A stretch of 53,563 bases of DNA from Kofleriaceae bacterium (GTDB taxonomy: Bacteria > Myxococcota_A > Polyangia > Haliangiales > Haliangiaceae). The stretch's first letter is position 1; each line of letters opens with the position of its first letter. Where the stretch lies: NCBI GenBank assembly GCA_025357755.1, contig JANXOP010000272.1:1-53563 (forward strand), written 5' to 3'. Position numbers and translations under genes: made by a program. Of the stretch, positions 27,126 through 35,208 are shown piece by piece. The notes beneath the pieces were generated by a model, which searched no databases, was not told the DNA's origin, and saw only the letters and a program-made list of their open reading frames with translations.

Positions 27126-28595
27126 GTGCGCAGTTTGATCTTCGTCGCCGCGATGGCCGGCTGCTCGCTCGCGGTCGATACCAACATCACTCAGTGCACG
27201 GTCGACGCCGACTGCGAGCACTTCGGTAGTCACCCGAGCTGCCAAGCTGGCGTGTGCGTGTCCTCGGGGCTCGGCCCGCCGAACTGCTTTTTCGGCGCGC
27301 CCTCGCAAGCCTCCGACTTCGCGAACCAGTGCACGACCGCGCAGACGTTTCAGTTCGACAACTGCGCGCGGCTCAATTTGTGCGACGACGCCTCGCTTGC
27401 GGGGTCGCTCACGACGAACGTCGCACCGACCAATCTCGGTACGATCCCGCCTCCGGTCACGACGCAGCCAACGCCGACCGTCGACTGCTCGGCAGTCGCG
27501 CCGAACATTATCTACATCACCGGCTCGACGAACTTGCCGCCGTTGATCAAGGCGGTGCAACCGCTGCTATCGGCGGGTACCCCGCCGTACGTGGCGGTGT
27601 TCGCACCGCAGACCTCGTGCAAGGGCGCAGCGGCGATTCTCGATCCGGACCCCACCAAGCACGTGATCAAGAATGTGGCGAACAACAGCGCGTTCTACTA
27701 CGACTCGGCGGGCACCCAGCAGTTCTGCTTGCTCGACACCAATGGCAACACCGTCGACATCGGCGAGTCCGATGTCTATCCCGCCTCGTGTGCATACTCG
27801 GTGGTCACGAACACCGCCGATTACCTCGGCCCGGTCCAGGCGATCACGATGGTCGTGCCGTCGGCGTCGACGCAGACCGTGATCAGCGCCGAAGCGACCC
27901 ACCTCGTGTTCGGTGCCGGAGGCAACAGCGGGCGTGCGACCCCGTGGTCCGATCCTCACTACTACTTCACGCGCAGCTCCGGCACGGGAACTACGCAGCT
28001 GGTCGCGCGCGCAGCAACCGTCGATCCTTTGATGGTGTGGGGCATCGATCGGTTGTCGGCGCAAAACCTCGTCGCTTCGATGGAAGCGATCGATCCGAGC
28101 GTCGCCGAGAGCGTGATCGGCCTGTTGTCGAGTGACTTCGCGGACCGAGGTCGCGCGAATTTGCGCGAGCTTGCCTATCAACAGCATGGTCAGACGTACG
28201 GCTACCTACCGGATTCGGGTGTCGATAGCTTCGATAAAGCGAACGTGCGCGACGGTCATTATCCGATCTGGGGAGCGATTCACCTGCTCGCAGCAACGTC
28301 GAATGGCGTGCCGTCGCAAGCCGCGAGTGCACTGATCACCCAGTTCACCGTGCCGAAGCTCGACCCCGCGCTCGTCTCGGCGATCATCGACTCCGGGTTC
28401 GTGCCGTCATGCGCGATGAAGGTGAACCACACGAGCGAGCTCGGCGCCTTGGTCATGTTCAAGCCGGCGTTCGGATGCAGCTGCTTCTACGAGCAGAAGG
28501 TCAACAACAAGACGTCGTGCACGGCATGTGGTGGCCCCGGTGATTGTCCGAGCACCGCGCCCGCATGCAACTACGGCTTCTGCGAAGCGCAGTGA
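27126..28595 (+). CDS. Substrate-binding-like lipoprotein of the kinase operon
   Basis: This is a 489-residue protein with a GTG start immediately after the TAG of the previous gene. The lipobox FVAAMAGC gives C13. A Cys-rich region (TQCTVDADC, SHPSCQAGVC) precedes a fold resembling periplasmic phosphate/anion-binding proteins (PstS-like): NIIYITGSTNLPPLIKAVQPLL, and later CAYSVVTNTADYLGPVQAITMVVPS. A C-terminal four-cysteine cluster ends the protein. It is probably tethered to a membrane and may bind a small ligand or present it to the kinase/TPR pair; the ligand is not predictable. A hairpin terminator follows. Confidence 0.82.
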   Translation: MRSLIFVAAMAGCSLAVDTNITQCTVDADCEHFGSHPSCQAGVCVSSGLGPPNCFFGAPSQASDFANQCTTAQTFQFDNCARLNLCDDASLAGSLTTNVAPTNLGTIPPPVTTQPTPTVDCSAVAPNIIYITGSTNLPPLIKAVQPLLSAGTPPYVAVFAPQTSCKGAAAILDPDPTKHVIKNVANNSAFYYDSAGTQQFCLLDTNGNTVDIGESDVYPASCAYSVVTNTADYLGPVQAITMVVPSASTQTVISAEATHLVFGAGGNSGRATPWSDPHYYFTRSSGTGTTQLVARAATVDPLMVWGIDRLSAQNLVASMEAIDPSVAESVIGLLSSDFADRGRANLRELAYQQHGQTYGYLPDSGVDSFDKANVRDGHYPIWGAIHLLAATSNGVPSQAASALITQFTVPKLDPALVSAIIDSGFVPSCAMKVNHTSELGALVMFKPAFGCSCFYEQKVNNKTSCTACGGPGDCPSTAPACNYGFCEAQ

Positions 28596-28610
28596 CAGCG
28601 GTCCGGAACG

Positions 28611-28635
28611 AAAGAGGCTGCCGAAGCAGCCCTTT
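28611..28635. terminator. Bidirectional hairpin terminator between convergent genes
   Basis: The stem GGCTGC (28616-28621) / GCAGCC (28626-28631) with loop CGAA is extended by AAAG and CTTT arms around one unpaired A. It sits between the stop of the kinase operon and the end of the LysR gene and could serve both directions. The U-tract is short, so the call is moderate. Confidence 0.5.
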
Positions 28636-29569
28636 ACGTGGTGGAGATTAGGGGCGTAGGCGCCAGATCATGGTCGGCGCATAACGTTTGGACGAACTGC
28701 AGGAACGCGCGCACCTTCGCGGGAGGCAAGGTTCGTGACGGGTGATAGGCGTAGAGAGGATAGCGCTCGTCGGTCCAGTCGCCGAGGATCTGCACCAGCT
28801 CGCCGCGCGCGAACCACGCGCTCAGGCCCAGCTCGATGCTTTGAAACACGCCGTGCCCGGCGACGCACGCGGTGACAGCGGTCGTTGGATCGTCGGTGAT
28901 GAACCGCCCCGAAACCTCTACCTCGAATGCCTTGCCGTCTCGCGCGAACTCCCACGGGAACGCACGGCCGGTCTGCGGATCGCGGAACATCAGCGCTTCG
29001 TGATCGACGAGATCGTGCGGCGTCGCCGGCGTACCGCGCGCGGCGAGGTACGATGGCGATGCGCACGTCACGATCCGCGTCTCGAGTAGCTTCCGCCCGA
29101 TCAGCGATGCCACGTGGGCAGGGCCGAAGCGCACCGCGACGTCGACGCCGGCCATCATGTCCTCGCGGTGATTGCTTGCCGTGAGCTCGAGGGACAGACC
29201 GGGGTGCTGGTCCAGAAAGTCCGGCAACCGCGGCGCGAGCACCATGCGGGCGAACCACGGATCGATACTGACTCGCAGACGCCCGCGCACGGTCGCCGCG
29301 GAACCTGCGATGTCGGTTGCGACCTCTTCGATCGATGCAAGCAGAGGCAACAGCTGCTCGTGAAAGCGCCGGCCCTCTTCCGTCAACGCGATCGAGCGCG
29401 GTGATCGATCGAACAGGCGGACGCCCACGTGCGCTTCGAGCCGCGCGATCGCGCGACTCACGCCCGATGGCGTCAGTCCCATGACCTCCGCCGCGCGCGC
29501 GAAGCTACCGGCCTCCACCACCGCGGCCAGTACGCCGACGCCTGTGAAGATGCGTTCGTCGTAGCTCAT
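28634..29569 (-). CDS. LysR-family transcription regulator
   Basis: This is a 311-residue regulator from ATG 29569. The winged HTH (1-60) contains GSFARAAEVMGLTPSGVSRAIARLEAHVGVRLFDR. The co-inducer domain follows (about 90-295): GRLRVSIDPWFARMVLAPRLPDFLDQHPGLSLEL. The family activates or represses an adjacent divergent gene, here the Tat-exported serine hydrolase starting 136 bp away. Its 3' end (encoding PLISTT) contains 15 bp identical to the tRNA-Ala 3' end, which suggests that the end of the gene was shaped by a recombination event. The style of gene pair resembles proteobacterial accessory cassettes rather than the surrounding DNA. Confidence 0.93.
   Translation of the reverse strand: MSYDERIFTGVGVLAAVVEAGSFARAAEVMGLTPSGVSRAIARLEAHVGVRLFDRSPRSIALTEEGRRFHEQLLPLLASIEEVATDIAGSAATVRGRLRVSIDPWFARMVLAPRLPDFLDQHPGLSLELTASNHREDMMAGVDVAVRFGPAHVASLIGRKLLETRIVTCASPSYLAARGTPATPHDLVDHEALMFRDPQTGRAFPWEFARDGKAFEVEVSGRFITDDPTTAVTACVAGHGVFQSIELGLSAWFARGELVQILGDWTDERYPLYAYHPSRTLPPAKVRAFLQFVQTLCADHDLAPTPLISTT
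28640..28654 (+). repeat. 15-bp copy of the tRNA-Ala 3' end (possible third att remnant)
   Basis: GGTGGAGATTAGGGG is identical to 46338-46352 and to the copy within 33612-33635, in the same orientation. It lies inside the last codons of the LysR gene. A chance 15-bp match to this one sequence in a 53-kb window is unlikely, so it may mark the left edge of an older integration event. Confidence 0.5.
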
Positions 29570-29705
29570 CGCTGAGACCTTCGCCGTGGGGGTTGACGGA
29601 AAGCGCGGTCGAGCACGACTGGAAGTCACCGTAGCACTGACAACGGCGCGTTCGGAATTTGGCAGCTGCGCGCTTATCAAGGAGTGGAGACGGAACGGAG
29701 GAAAT

Positions 29706-31001
29706 ATGAGGAATGTAAGTCGTCGAGGTTTCTTATTCGGTACAGGAGCGCTGGCCGCGAGCGTCGCGCTCGACACCGCGACCGCCCGGGTCGCAAAGGC
29801 GGCGCCGACATCCCGCGCGACCCGATTCGGGGCGATCGACGCGGCGATGCGCACGGCGGTCGATACGGGTGCGGTCGCGGGTGTCGTCGCCATGGCTGCC
29901 GGGCCTGCGGGCACGTTGTACGAGGGCGCGTTCGGCACGGCCGACGCGAAAACGGCCTCGCCGATGGCATCGAACACCGTGTTCTGGCTGCTGTCGATGA
30001 CCAAGGCGATCACTGCCACGGCATGCATGCAGCTCGTCGAGCAGGGGCGGCTCCGGCTCGATCAGAACGCGAGCGACATCTTGCCGGAGCTCGCGTCACC
30101 TCGCGTGCTCGACGGCTTCGACCCACAAGGCAAGCCGCAACTGCGCTCTGCGAAGCGACCGATCACGGTGCGTCATCTGCTGACCCACACGTCGGGCTAC
30201 ACCTACGCGAACTGGAGTGCCGCGCTGACGCGCTACGAGCAAGTCACAGGCTTGCCTGATATCGCGTCGCTGCGTAACGCAGCGTTCGCGGCGCCGCTGG
30301 AGTTCGATCCCGGAGACCGCTGGGAGTACGGCATCAGCATGGACTGGGTCGGCAAGCTCATCGAGCAAGTCAGCGATCAGTCGCTCGAGGTGTACTTTCG
30401 CGAGAACATCTTCCAGCCGCTCGGGATGAGCGACTCGGGCTTCCTGCTCAGCAGCGCGCAGAAGCGACGCGTCGCGACGCTATTCAACCGCCAGCCCGAT
30501 GGCCGGCTCGTCGATGCACCGTTCGAGATGCCGCAGCGACCAGAGTTCTTCATGGGAGGCGGCGGCGCCTTCAGCACGCCACGCGACTACATGCGACTGC
30601 TCCGGGCGCTGCTCGCTGCCGGCAGCCTCGACGGCGCGCGCATCCTCAAGCCCGAAACGGTCGCGATGATGATGAAGAATCAGATCGGCGATCTGCGCGT
30701 CCACGAGATGCGCACGGCACACCCGGAGGTCTCGAATTCGTTCGATCAATTCCCCGGACAGCCGCACACATGGGGGCTGTCATTCGACATCAACGAGCGC
30801 CCCGGCGCGAACGGGCGCAGCGCCGGCAGTGTCTCCTGGGCCGGACTTCTCAATTGCTACTTCTGGCTCGATCCGGTGAAGCAGGTTACCGGCGCGCTGT
30901 TCACCCAGATCCTGCCATTTTACGACGCACGCGTCGTCTCGCTGTACGGCGAGCTCGAGCGCGCGATCTACCGCGGGCTCGCGCGGGCTCGAGGAGCATG
31001 A
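29706..31001 (+). CDS. Tat-exported serine hydrolase (beta-lactamase/esterase EstB family)
   Basis: This is a 431-residue protein. The start is ATG 29706, preceded by GGAGGA at 29697-29702; the frame extends upstream to 29586 without any family character. The Tat signal contains SRRGFLFGTGALAAS. The serine beta-lactamase-fold domain has the S-x-x-K motif SMTK (S97-K100) and the Y-x-N motif YAN (166-168) after HLLTHTSG. A C-terminal region has PHTWGLSFDINERPG and FWLDP. Such proteins hydrolyse esters, lactones or peptides in the periplasm. The substrate is unknown. The next gene overlaps it by 4 bases (ATGA), so the two are co-translated; the divergent LysR gene probably controls them. Confidence 0.92.
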   Translation: MRNVSRRGFLFGTGALAASVALDTATARVAKAAPTSRATRFGAIDAAMRTAVDTGAVAGVVAMAAGPAGTLYEGAFGTADAKTASPMASNTVFWLLSMTKAITATACMQLVEQGRLRLDQNASDILPELASPRVLDGFDPQGKPQLRSAKRPITVRHLLTHTSGYTYANWSAALTRYEQVTGLPDIASLRNAAFAAPLEFDPGDRWEYGISMDWVGKLIEQVSDQSLEVYFRENIFQPLGMSDSGFLLSSAQKRRVATLFNRQPDGRLVDAPFEMPQRPEFFMGGGGAFSTPRDYMRLLRALLAAGSLDGARILKPETVAMMMKNQIGDLRVHEMRTAHPEVSNSFDQFPGQPHTWGLSFDINERPGANGRSAGSVSWAGLLNCYFWLDPVKQVTGALFTQILPFYDARVVSLYGELERAIYRGLARARGA

Positions 31002-31570
31002 CCGTGAACAACTTCGATCGCCGTGAAGTGCTCGGTCAAGCTGGCCTGGCCACCGTAGGAGTAGTACTCGGATTCGAGCTTGCTGCATCGAACGCTGCCA
31101 ACGCACGCGTGACCCCGCGCTCGCTGCGCGAGACGCTCGTCGGCGCCTGGGAGCTGGTCTCGTGCATCGAGACCGACGTCCAGACCGGCGCGGAGTTCCT
31201 GCCGATGGGTGAGCATCCCGAAGGGCTGATCCTCTACAGCCCGGACGGATTCATGTCCGCCCAGCTCAGCGCGATCGGTCGCAAGCCGTTCGCGAGCGGC
31301 GACATGTACCAGGGCAGCGCGCAGGACTACACCGCTGCCGGCATGACTTATCTCGCCTACTCGGGTCGGTTTTTCGTCGACGAGGCGAGGCGAATTATCG
31401 AGCACGAGATGTTCGTCTCGCTGTTTCCGAACTGGCGAGGCCAGCGGCAGGTCCGTATCGTCAAGCTCGACGGTGACGAGCTCCGCCTTACCACCGATCA
31501 GCCGCACGTGTTCAACGGTAGCCTGAAGATGGCCACGATCACATGGCGACGCGCAAAGCCGAATCTGTGA
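30998..31570 (+). CDS. Tat-signal lipocalin-like domain protein
   Basis: This is a 190-residue protein starting at ATG 30998, overlapping the TGA of the hydrolase gene. Its N-terminus has a twin arginine (NFDRREVLGQAGLATVGVV). The mature part is a lipocalin-like beta-barrel: LVGAWELVSCIETDVQTG, LILYSPDGFMSAQLS, MTYLAYSGRFFVDE and EHEMFVSLFPNW. It likely binds a small hydrophobic molecule. Coupling to the serine hydrolase suggests it handles the same ligand (inference). Its 3' end overlaps the 3' end of the convergent AraC gene by 32 bp, an unusually tight arrangement. Confidence 0.88.
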   Translation: MTVNNFDRREVLGQAGLATVGVVLGFELAASNAANARVTPRSLRETLVGAWELVSCIETDVQTGAEFLPMGEHPEGLILYSPDGFMSAQLSAIGRKPFASGDMYQGSAQDYTAAGMTYLAYSGRFFVDEARRIIEHEMFVSLFPNWRGQRQVRIVKLDGDELRLTTDQPHVFNGSLKMATITWRRAKPNL

Positions 31571-32483
31571 CTCGCGCGCTGGCGCCGGTACGTTTGCGCT
31601 CGGCTTCGAGATCGCCACGCGGCGGCCGGCCGAACATGCGCGCGTACTCGCGTGTGAATTGCGACGGGCTCTGGTAGCCGACGCGCGTGCTCGCCGCACC
31701 GACATCGAGCTGATCGATCAGGATCAGCCGCCGGCCTTCGGTGAGTCGCAGCTGCTTCTGGAAGCGCAACGGCGACATCGTGGTGACCGCTTTGAAGTGG
31801 TGGTGGAGCGACGAGACACTCATGCTGACTCGCCTTGCGAGCTCCTCGACGCGGAGTGGCTCCGCGTAGTGGTCGCGGAGCCAACTGGTCGCACGTGCGA
31901 CGCTGTTTGCCGGCGTATCCGCGCGCGCGATCTGGAGCAACCGCGGACCGCTCGGCCCCGTCACCAGCCGATACAGGATCTCCTCGTGATAGAGCGGTGC
32001 TAGTGCGCGCACGTCCGCCGGCGAATCGAGCAGCTGGAGCAGGCGCGCGACCGACTCGAGGAGCGGCGGCGAGGCGCGATCCACGGACACGCCACGACCA
32101 CCGGCGGAGTCGGTCCCGAGCCGCGCGAGCTCGAGGCGAGCGAGCACACTCGCCAAACGATCGGCGTCGATCGCGATCCCGATGGCTAAATTCGGGACCG
32201 CTGCAGTCGCGCTCACGACACGCGATACGACGGGCAAGTCCAGCGACACGAGCAAGTAGTCGCCGACTCCGTACGTCAGCCGCTCGGCGCCGAGCATGAT
32301 CGTCTTGCCGCCTTGCACGACGAGCGCGAGACACGGCTGGACGGCGGTGTGGATCGGCTTGCCCGCCTGGGATCGCCGGCTCAGTTGCACGCCCGGGATC
32401 GCGGTCGCAAATTCGCCGTCGCTGCGTACGTGCTTGCGAACGGTCGCGGCGAGATCATGACAACGGTTGTGGATCGCGTCCAT
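31539..32483 (-). CDS. AraC-family transcription regulator
   Basis: This is a 314-residue protein from ATG 32483; the open frame reaches 32549, but the extra residues look non-native. The N-terminal AraC_N-type sensing domain (about 20-185) includes SRRSQAGKPIHTAVQPCLALVVQGGK and DYLLVSLDLPV. The C-terminal double HTH (about 210-300) includes WLRDHYAEPLRVEELARRVSMSVSSLHHHFK and VGYQSPSQFTREYARMFG. It diverges from the alpha/beta hydrolase at 32575, its most likely target. It converges on and overlaps the lipocalin gene. Confidence 0.93.
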   Translation of the reverse strand: MDAIHNRCHDLAATVRKHVRSDGEFATAIPGVQLSRRSQAGKPIHTAVQPCLALVVQGGKTIMLGAERLTYGVGDYLLVSLDLPVVSRVVSATAAVPNLAIGIAIDADRLASVLARLELARLGTDSAGGRGVSVDRASPPLLESVARLLQLLDSPADVRALAPLYHEEILYRLVTGPSGPRLLQIARADTPANSVARATSWLRDHYAEPLRVEELARRVSMSVSSLHHHFKAVTTMSPLRFQKQLRLTEGRRLILIDQLDVGAASTRVGYQSPSQFTREYARMFGRPPRGDLEAERKRTGASARVTDSALRVAM

Positions 32484-32574
32484 CCCGGTCACGACCGTAG
32501 CACTTTGCAGGATTAGGCAGAACGTGCGGAGGAGCGCGACGGCCAGCACCGCCGCGCCGCTTTAGGTTGAGGGC

Positions 32575-33486
32575 ATGCGAAACAACATCTCGTTCACCAG
32601 CTCCGGTCTCGAGCTCTCTGGTCATCTCTACGTTCCCGATGGTGCGCCGCACCGCCGTCCCGCGATCGTCGTCGGCCATCCGGCCAGCGGCGTGAAGGAG
32701 CAAGCTGCGGGGCTGTATGCCGAGAGCCTGGCGCGATCTGGATTTGTCACGCTGACCTTCGACGCGGCATTTCAGGGCGAGAGCGAAGGCCTGCCGCGCG
32801 GCCTCGAAGATCCCGCACACCGCATCGAGGACCTCAAGGCAGCAGTGTCATTCCTAACGACGCGCGACGAGGTCGATCCTGATCGGATCGGCATGCTTGG
32901 AATCTGCGCATCCGGCGGCTACTCAGTCCCCGCCGCAGCGGCGGACCTCCGGGTCCGCGCGCTTGCAACGGTGAGCGCGGTCGACATCGGTCGACAGTTT
33001 CGCGAAGGCCCGGATGGCGCGCAGTCGCCGGCGGTCCTCGAGCAGCTACTCGCGGGCGCCGCTGCGGCACGCACGGCCGAAGCGTGCGGCGAGGCGCCTC
33101 GGATGATGTCGCTGTTCCCCGAGAACGAACAAGCGGCGCGCGCCGCCGGTCAGTACACGTTCGATGGCTGGGAGTACTACTGCACGCCACGTGCGGCGCA
33201 TCCACGCTCCGCGAAGCAATTCACGTGGAGTAGCGTCGATCGCATCGCGACGTTCGATGCGTTTCGCTTCATCAAGCTGCTCGGCTCGCGTCCGCTGCTG
33301 ATGGTGGTCGGGACGAATGCGGTCACCAAGCGCATGGCGATGGAGGCATTCGCCGACGCGATCTCGCCGAAGGAGCTGTTCTGGGTCGAGGGTGCGTCGC
33401 ACGTCGATCTGTACGACAAGCGCGAGTATGTCCCCACCGTGGTTGCCAAGGTCGCGAGCTTCTTCGCTGCGAGCATGGGCGCCTAG
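32575..33486 (+). CDS. Alpha/beta hydrolase (dienelactone-hydrolase-like)
   Basis: This is a 303-residue cytoplasmic enzyme of the alpha/beta-hydrolase fold. It shows HLYVPDGAPHRRPAIVVGHPASG (oxyanion strand), TLTFDAAFQGES, and a nucleophile region DRIGMLGICASGGY. In that motif the nucleophile position is not the usual GxSxG; C or S within GICASGG may serve. A late Asp/His pair is expected in LLMVVGTNAV and GASHVDLYD. The family hydrolyses esters or lactones. The AraC regulator diverges 91 bp upstream. The gene ends about 126 bp before the left att core of the tRNA-Ala island. Confidence 0.88.
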   Translation: MRNNISFTSSGLELSGHLYVPDGAPHRRPAIVVGHPASGVKEQAAGLYAESLARSGFVTLTFDAAFQGESEGLPRGLEDPAHRIEDLKAAVSFLTTRDEVDPDRIGMLGICASGGYSVPAAAADLRVRALATVSAVDIGRQFREGPDGAQSPAVLEQLLAGAAAARTAEACGEAPRMMSLFPENEQAARAAGQYTFDGWEYYCTPRAAHPRSAKQFTWSSVDRIATFDAFRFIKLLGSRPLLMVVGTNAVTKRMAMEAFADAISPKELFWVEGASHVDLYDKREYVPTVVAKVASFFAASMGA

Positions 33487-33611
33487 ATCGACCGCACGAC
33501 ACCGACTTCGGAGACAACGGCGGTTGAGCGAGCACTCTGCGGATAGATCTCACCCGTTCGGTTTTTGACTTCCAAACCTGCGGTCTGCCCCCGCATTTGG
33601 AGTCGTCTAAG

Positions 33612-33635
33612 CGGTGGAGATTAGGGGGATCGAAC
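33612..33635 (+). repeat. Left attachment site core (24-bp direct repeat)
   Basis: These 24 bases are identical to 46337-46360 in the same orientation, containing GGAGATTAGGGGGATCGAAC. It is a partial tRNA-Ala 3' end (acceptor strand and half of the T arm) with no remaining tRNA body, as expected for the distal att site of an element inserted in a tRNA gene. Confidence 0.85.
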
Positions 33636-33730
33636 TCTTCCGGAGCACCAATGTTGACGAGCCCTTGCAGCACTCTCAACAACTTGTGTTCCGGTGAGTT
33701 CCGTCCCTTTCGTCTCAATTCCGCGGGTTC

Positions 33731-33749
33731 GGGCAGAGTTTGGGCAGAG
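33731..33749 (+). repeat. Paired GGGCAGAG repeats near the left island end
   Basis: Two copies of GGGCAGAG start 11 bp apart (33731 and 33742), 96 bp inside the left att core. The same pair, with the same 11-bp spacing and followed by GC-GTCG, occurs at 46285-46303 near the right core. They may be integrase arm-binding sites or the relic of an integrase 3' end. Confidence 0.5.
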
Positions 33750-33852
33750 CGGTCGGAACACGTCCGAAGGTCTGGACGCCCTGTCCACCGAGCCGCGCGT
33801 TGGAAATCGCGTTCGCGAATCGGTGCGGCGACGTCAACAGCGGATCTTGGCA

Positions 33853-35025
33853 CTAGCTGATCGCGTCGAAATAGGCACCGGCTTTGCTGTCGACCAAGTC
33901 GATCTGAGGTGCGAGATGTAGAAGCGCTGAAGGTACGGACGTCATGCCCGGCCCAACGATCTCGAGACGCCGCGCATCGGTGAACTCGAGCCACTCTCGG
34001 AAGACATTGTTGATGTGGGCGTCACCGAATCCGTAGCCCACGCACGCCAACCGCGACAGGTAGTTAAGGTGCGCCTTGAAGTGTTGCAGCATTTTCTTCG
34101 GCATCACCTGGTCGCGTCGCCCGTCGAACTTGAATGCCCCCGAGAGTAGCGTCCGCCGCAGGAACTGCATCTCGCCAGCGTCATCCGCGTATGTGATTTC
34201 GTTCGTCGTCTTCGCCTTTCCGCCGATGGCGTTTGGATGCACGTAGACCAACTCCTCGTTGGATGACTTCAGCGCACGGAGAATGCCGGCGGCGCTGGAA
34301 TCCTCGGGGAGTATTCGAAGCAGGTCTTTCCCGTCACGAAACGCAAAGACATCCATCGACCCGTGAATCTTGAGAAGGTTGATCCCCTCGTGTCCCGGTT
34401 GAAAGAACGGGATCCCGGTACGATCGATCTGCTCCTCGGTTAGCACCTCAACGGACAATTCGCCCGTCCTCGCTCCTTGAGCATTGCGCTTGGGAAGCTT
34501 GAGCGCCGAAGGTGAGAAGCCGCAATTCAGAACGATGCTGTGCATCGCGCACAAACACTCGATCGCGAGGTCGTGATTGACCGAGAAGATCCAGAGCGGC
34601 TTGTTCTTGGCCGCGAGGCGCGCGATGCCGTTCAGGCGAGAGACCTCATTTGCAAAGCGCGCGTTGTGCTTGAGGTACAACATCATGTAGACGACTTCGA
34701 TCAACCACGCATACAGATGTCCGTACTCTTGGTGTTCAGAGTTCTGCTCGGGTCGTCGCGCGTGAACTTCGAGGTTGCCGAGGATGCTCTCGTAGTGCAG
34801 AGCCGGCATCCCGAGCAAGCGGACGAGTTGCTCGACCACTGAGTCCGGGTGGCCTCCCCCTTGGAGGCGCCAGCCCGCGTTGAACGAACGAAGCTTGGAG
34901 GGCGTCAGCCAGTCTTTGAGCTCCCGTGTGAGCTCCCAGACGAGGGGCAGCCCCAATTCACAAGAAGCTCCTGCGCCGAGGAAGAGGCCGGTAAGCGGCG
35001 GCAAGCTCGTAGGCGTCTCGATCAT
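33853..35025 (-). CDS. SIR2-like domain protein, probable defence NADase
   Basis: This is a 390-residue protein. SIR2-fold motifs are in order: the NAD-binding FLGAGASCELGLP (GAGAS 17-21), FSVNHD (N150, D152), LLKIHGSMD (H221) and CVGYGFGDAHIN (329-339). No zinc-binding cysteine tetrad is visible, and this form (SIR2_2-like) is common in anti-phage systems, where SIR2 domains deplete NAD+. The rest appears helical and may sense infection. It is the leftmost gene of the island and transcribed outward. The start ATG at 35025 has no Shine-Dalgarno and coincides with a predicted transcription start, so it may be leaderless. A defence role is inferred from domain and context; deacetylation cannot be excluded. 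Confidence 0.85.
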   Translation of the reverse strand: MIETPTSLPPLTGLFLGAGASCELGLPLVWELTRELKDWLTPSKLRSFNAGWRLQGGGHPDSVVEQLVRLLGMPALHYESILGNLEVHARRPEQNSEHQEYGHLYAWLIEVVYMMLYLKHNARFANEVSRLNGIARLAAKNKPLWIFSVNHDLAIECLCAMHSIVLNCGFSPSALKLPKRNAQGARTGELSVEVLTEEQIDRTGIPFFQPGHEGINLLKIHGSMDVFAFRDGKDLLRILPEDSSAAGILRALKSSNEELVYVHPNAIGGKAKTTNEITYADDAGEMQFLRRTLLSGAFKFDGRRDQVMPKKMLQHFKAHLNYLSRLACVGYGFGDAHINNVFREWLEFTDARRLEIVGPGMTSVPSALLHLAPQIDLVDSKAGAYFDAIS

Positions 35026-35059
35026 TAGTGTATTATGAACACTAACAAAGAGGATGCAA
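35025..35059 (-). promoter_or_regulatory. Leaderless promoter with overlapping palindrome upstream of the SIR2-like gene
   Basis: On the minus strand TTGCAT (35059-35054), a 16-bp spacer and CATAAT (35037-35032) form a -35/-10 pair. The position seven bases after the -10 is the A of the ATG start. A perfect 7-bp inverted repeat, TTAGTGT (35025-35031) and ACACTAA (35039-35045), brackets the -10 box, as a repressor operator would. Confidence 0.55.
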
Positions 35060-35208
35060 CATGCTCGTCGGCACTATTTGGGTGAGGTCGATCTTGGTCC
35101 GGTCACAGATGAACTAGCCAATAATCTCGAGCCAATCCGGATTGGAACCGCAAGCGTACCCAGTCCCCGTCGGAGGCGGCTGATAGGATCAATCGAGTGC
35201 CGTCGGGG

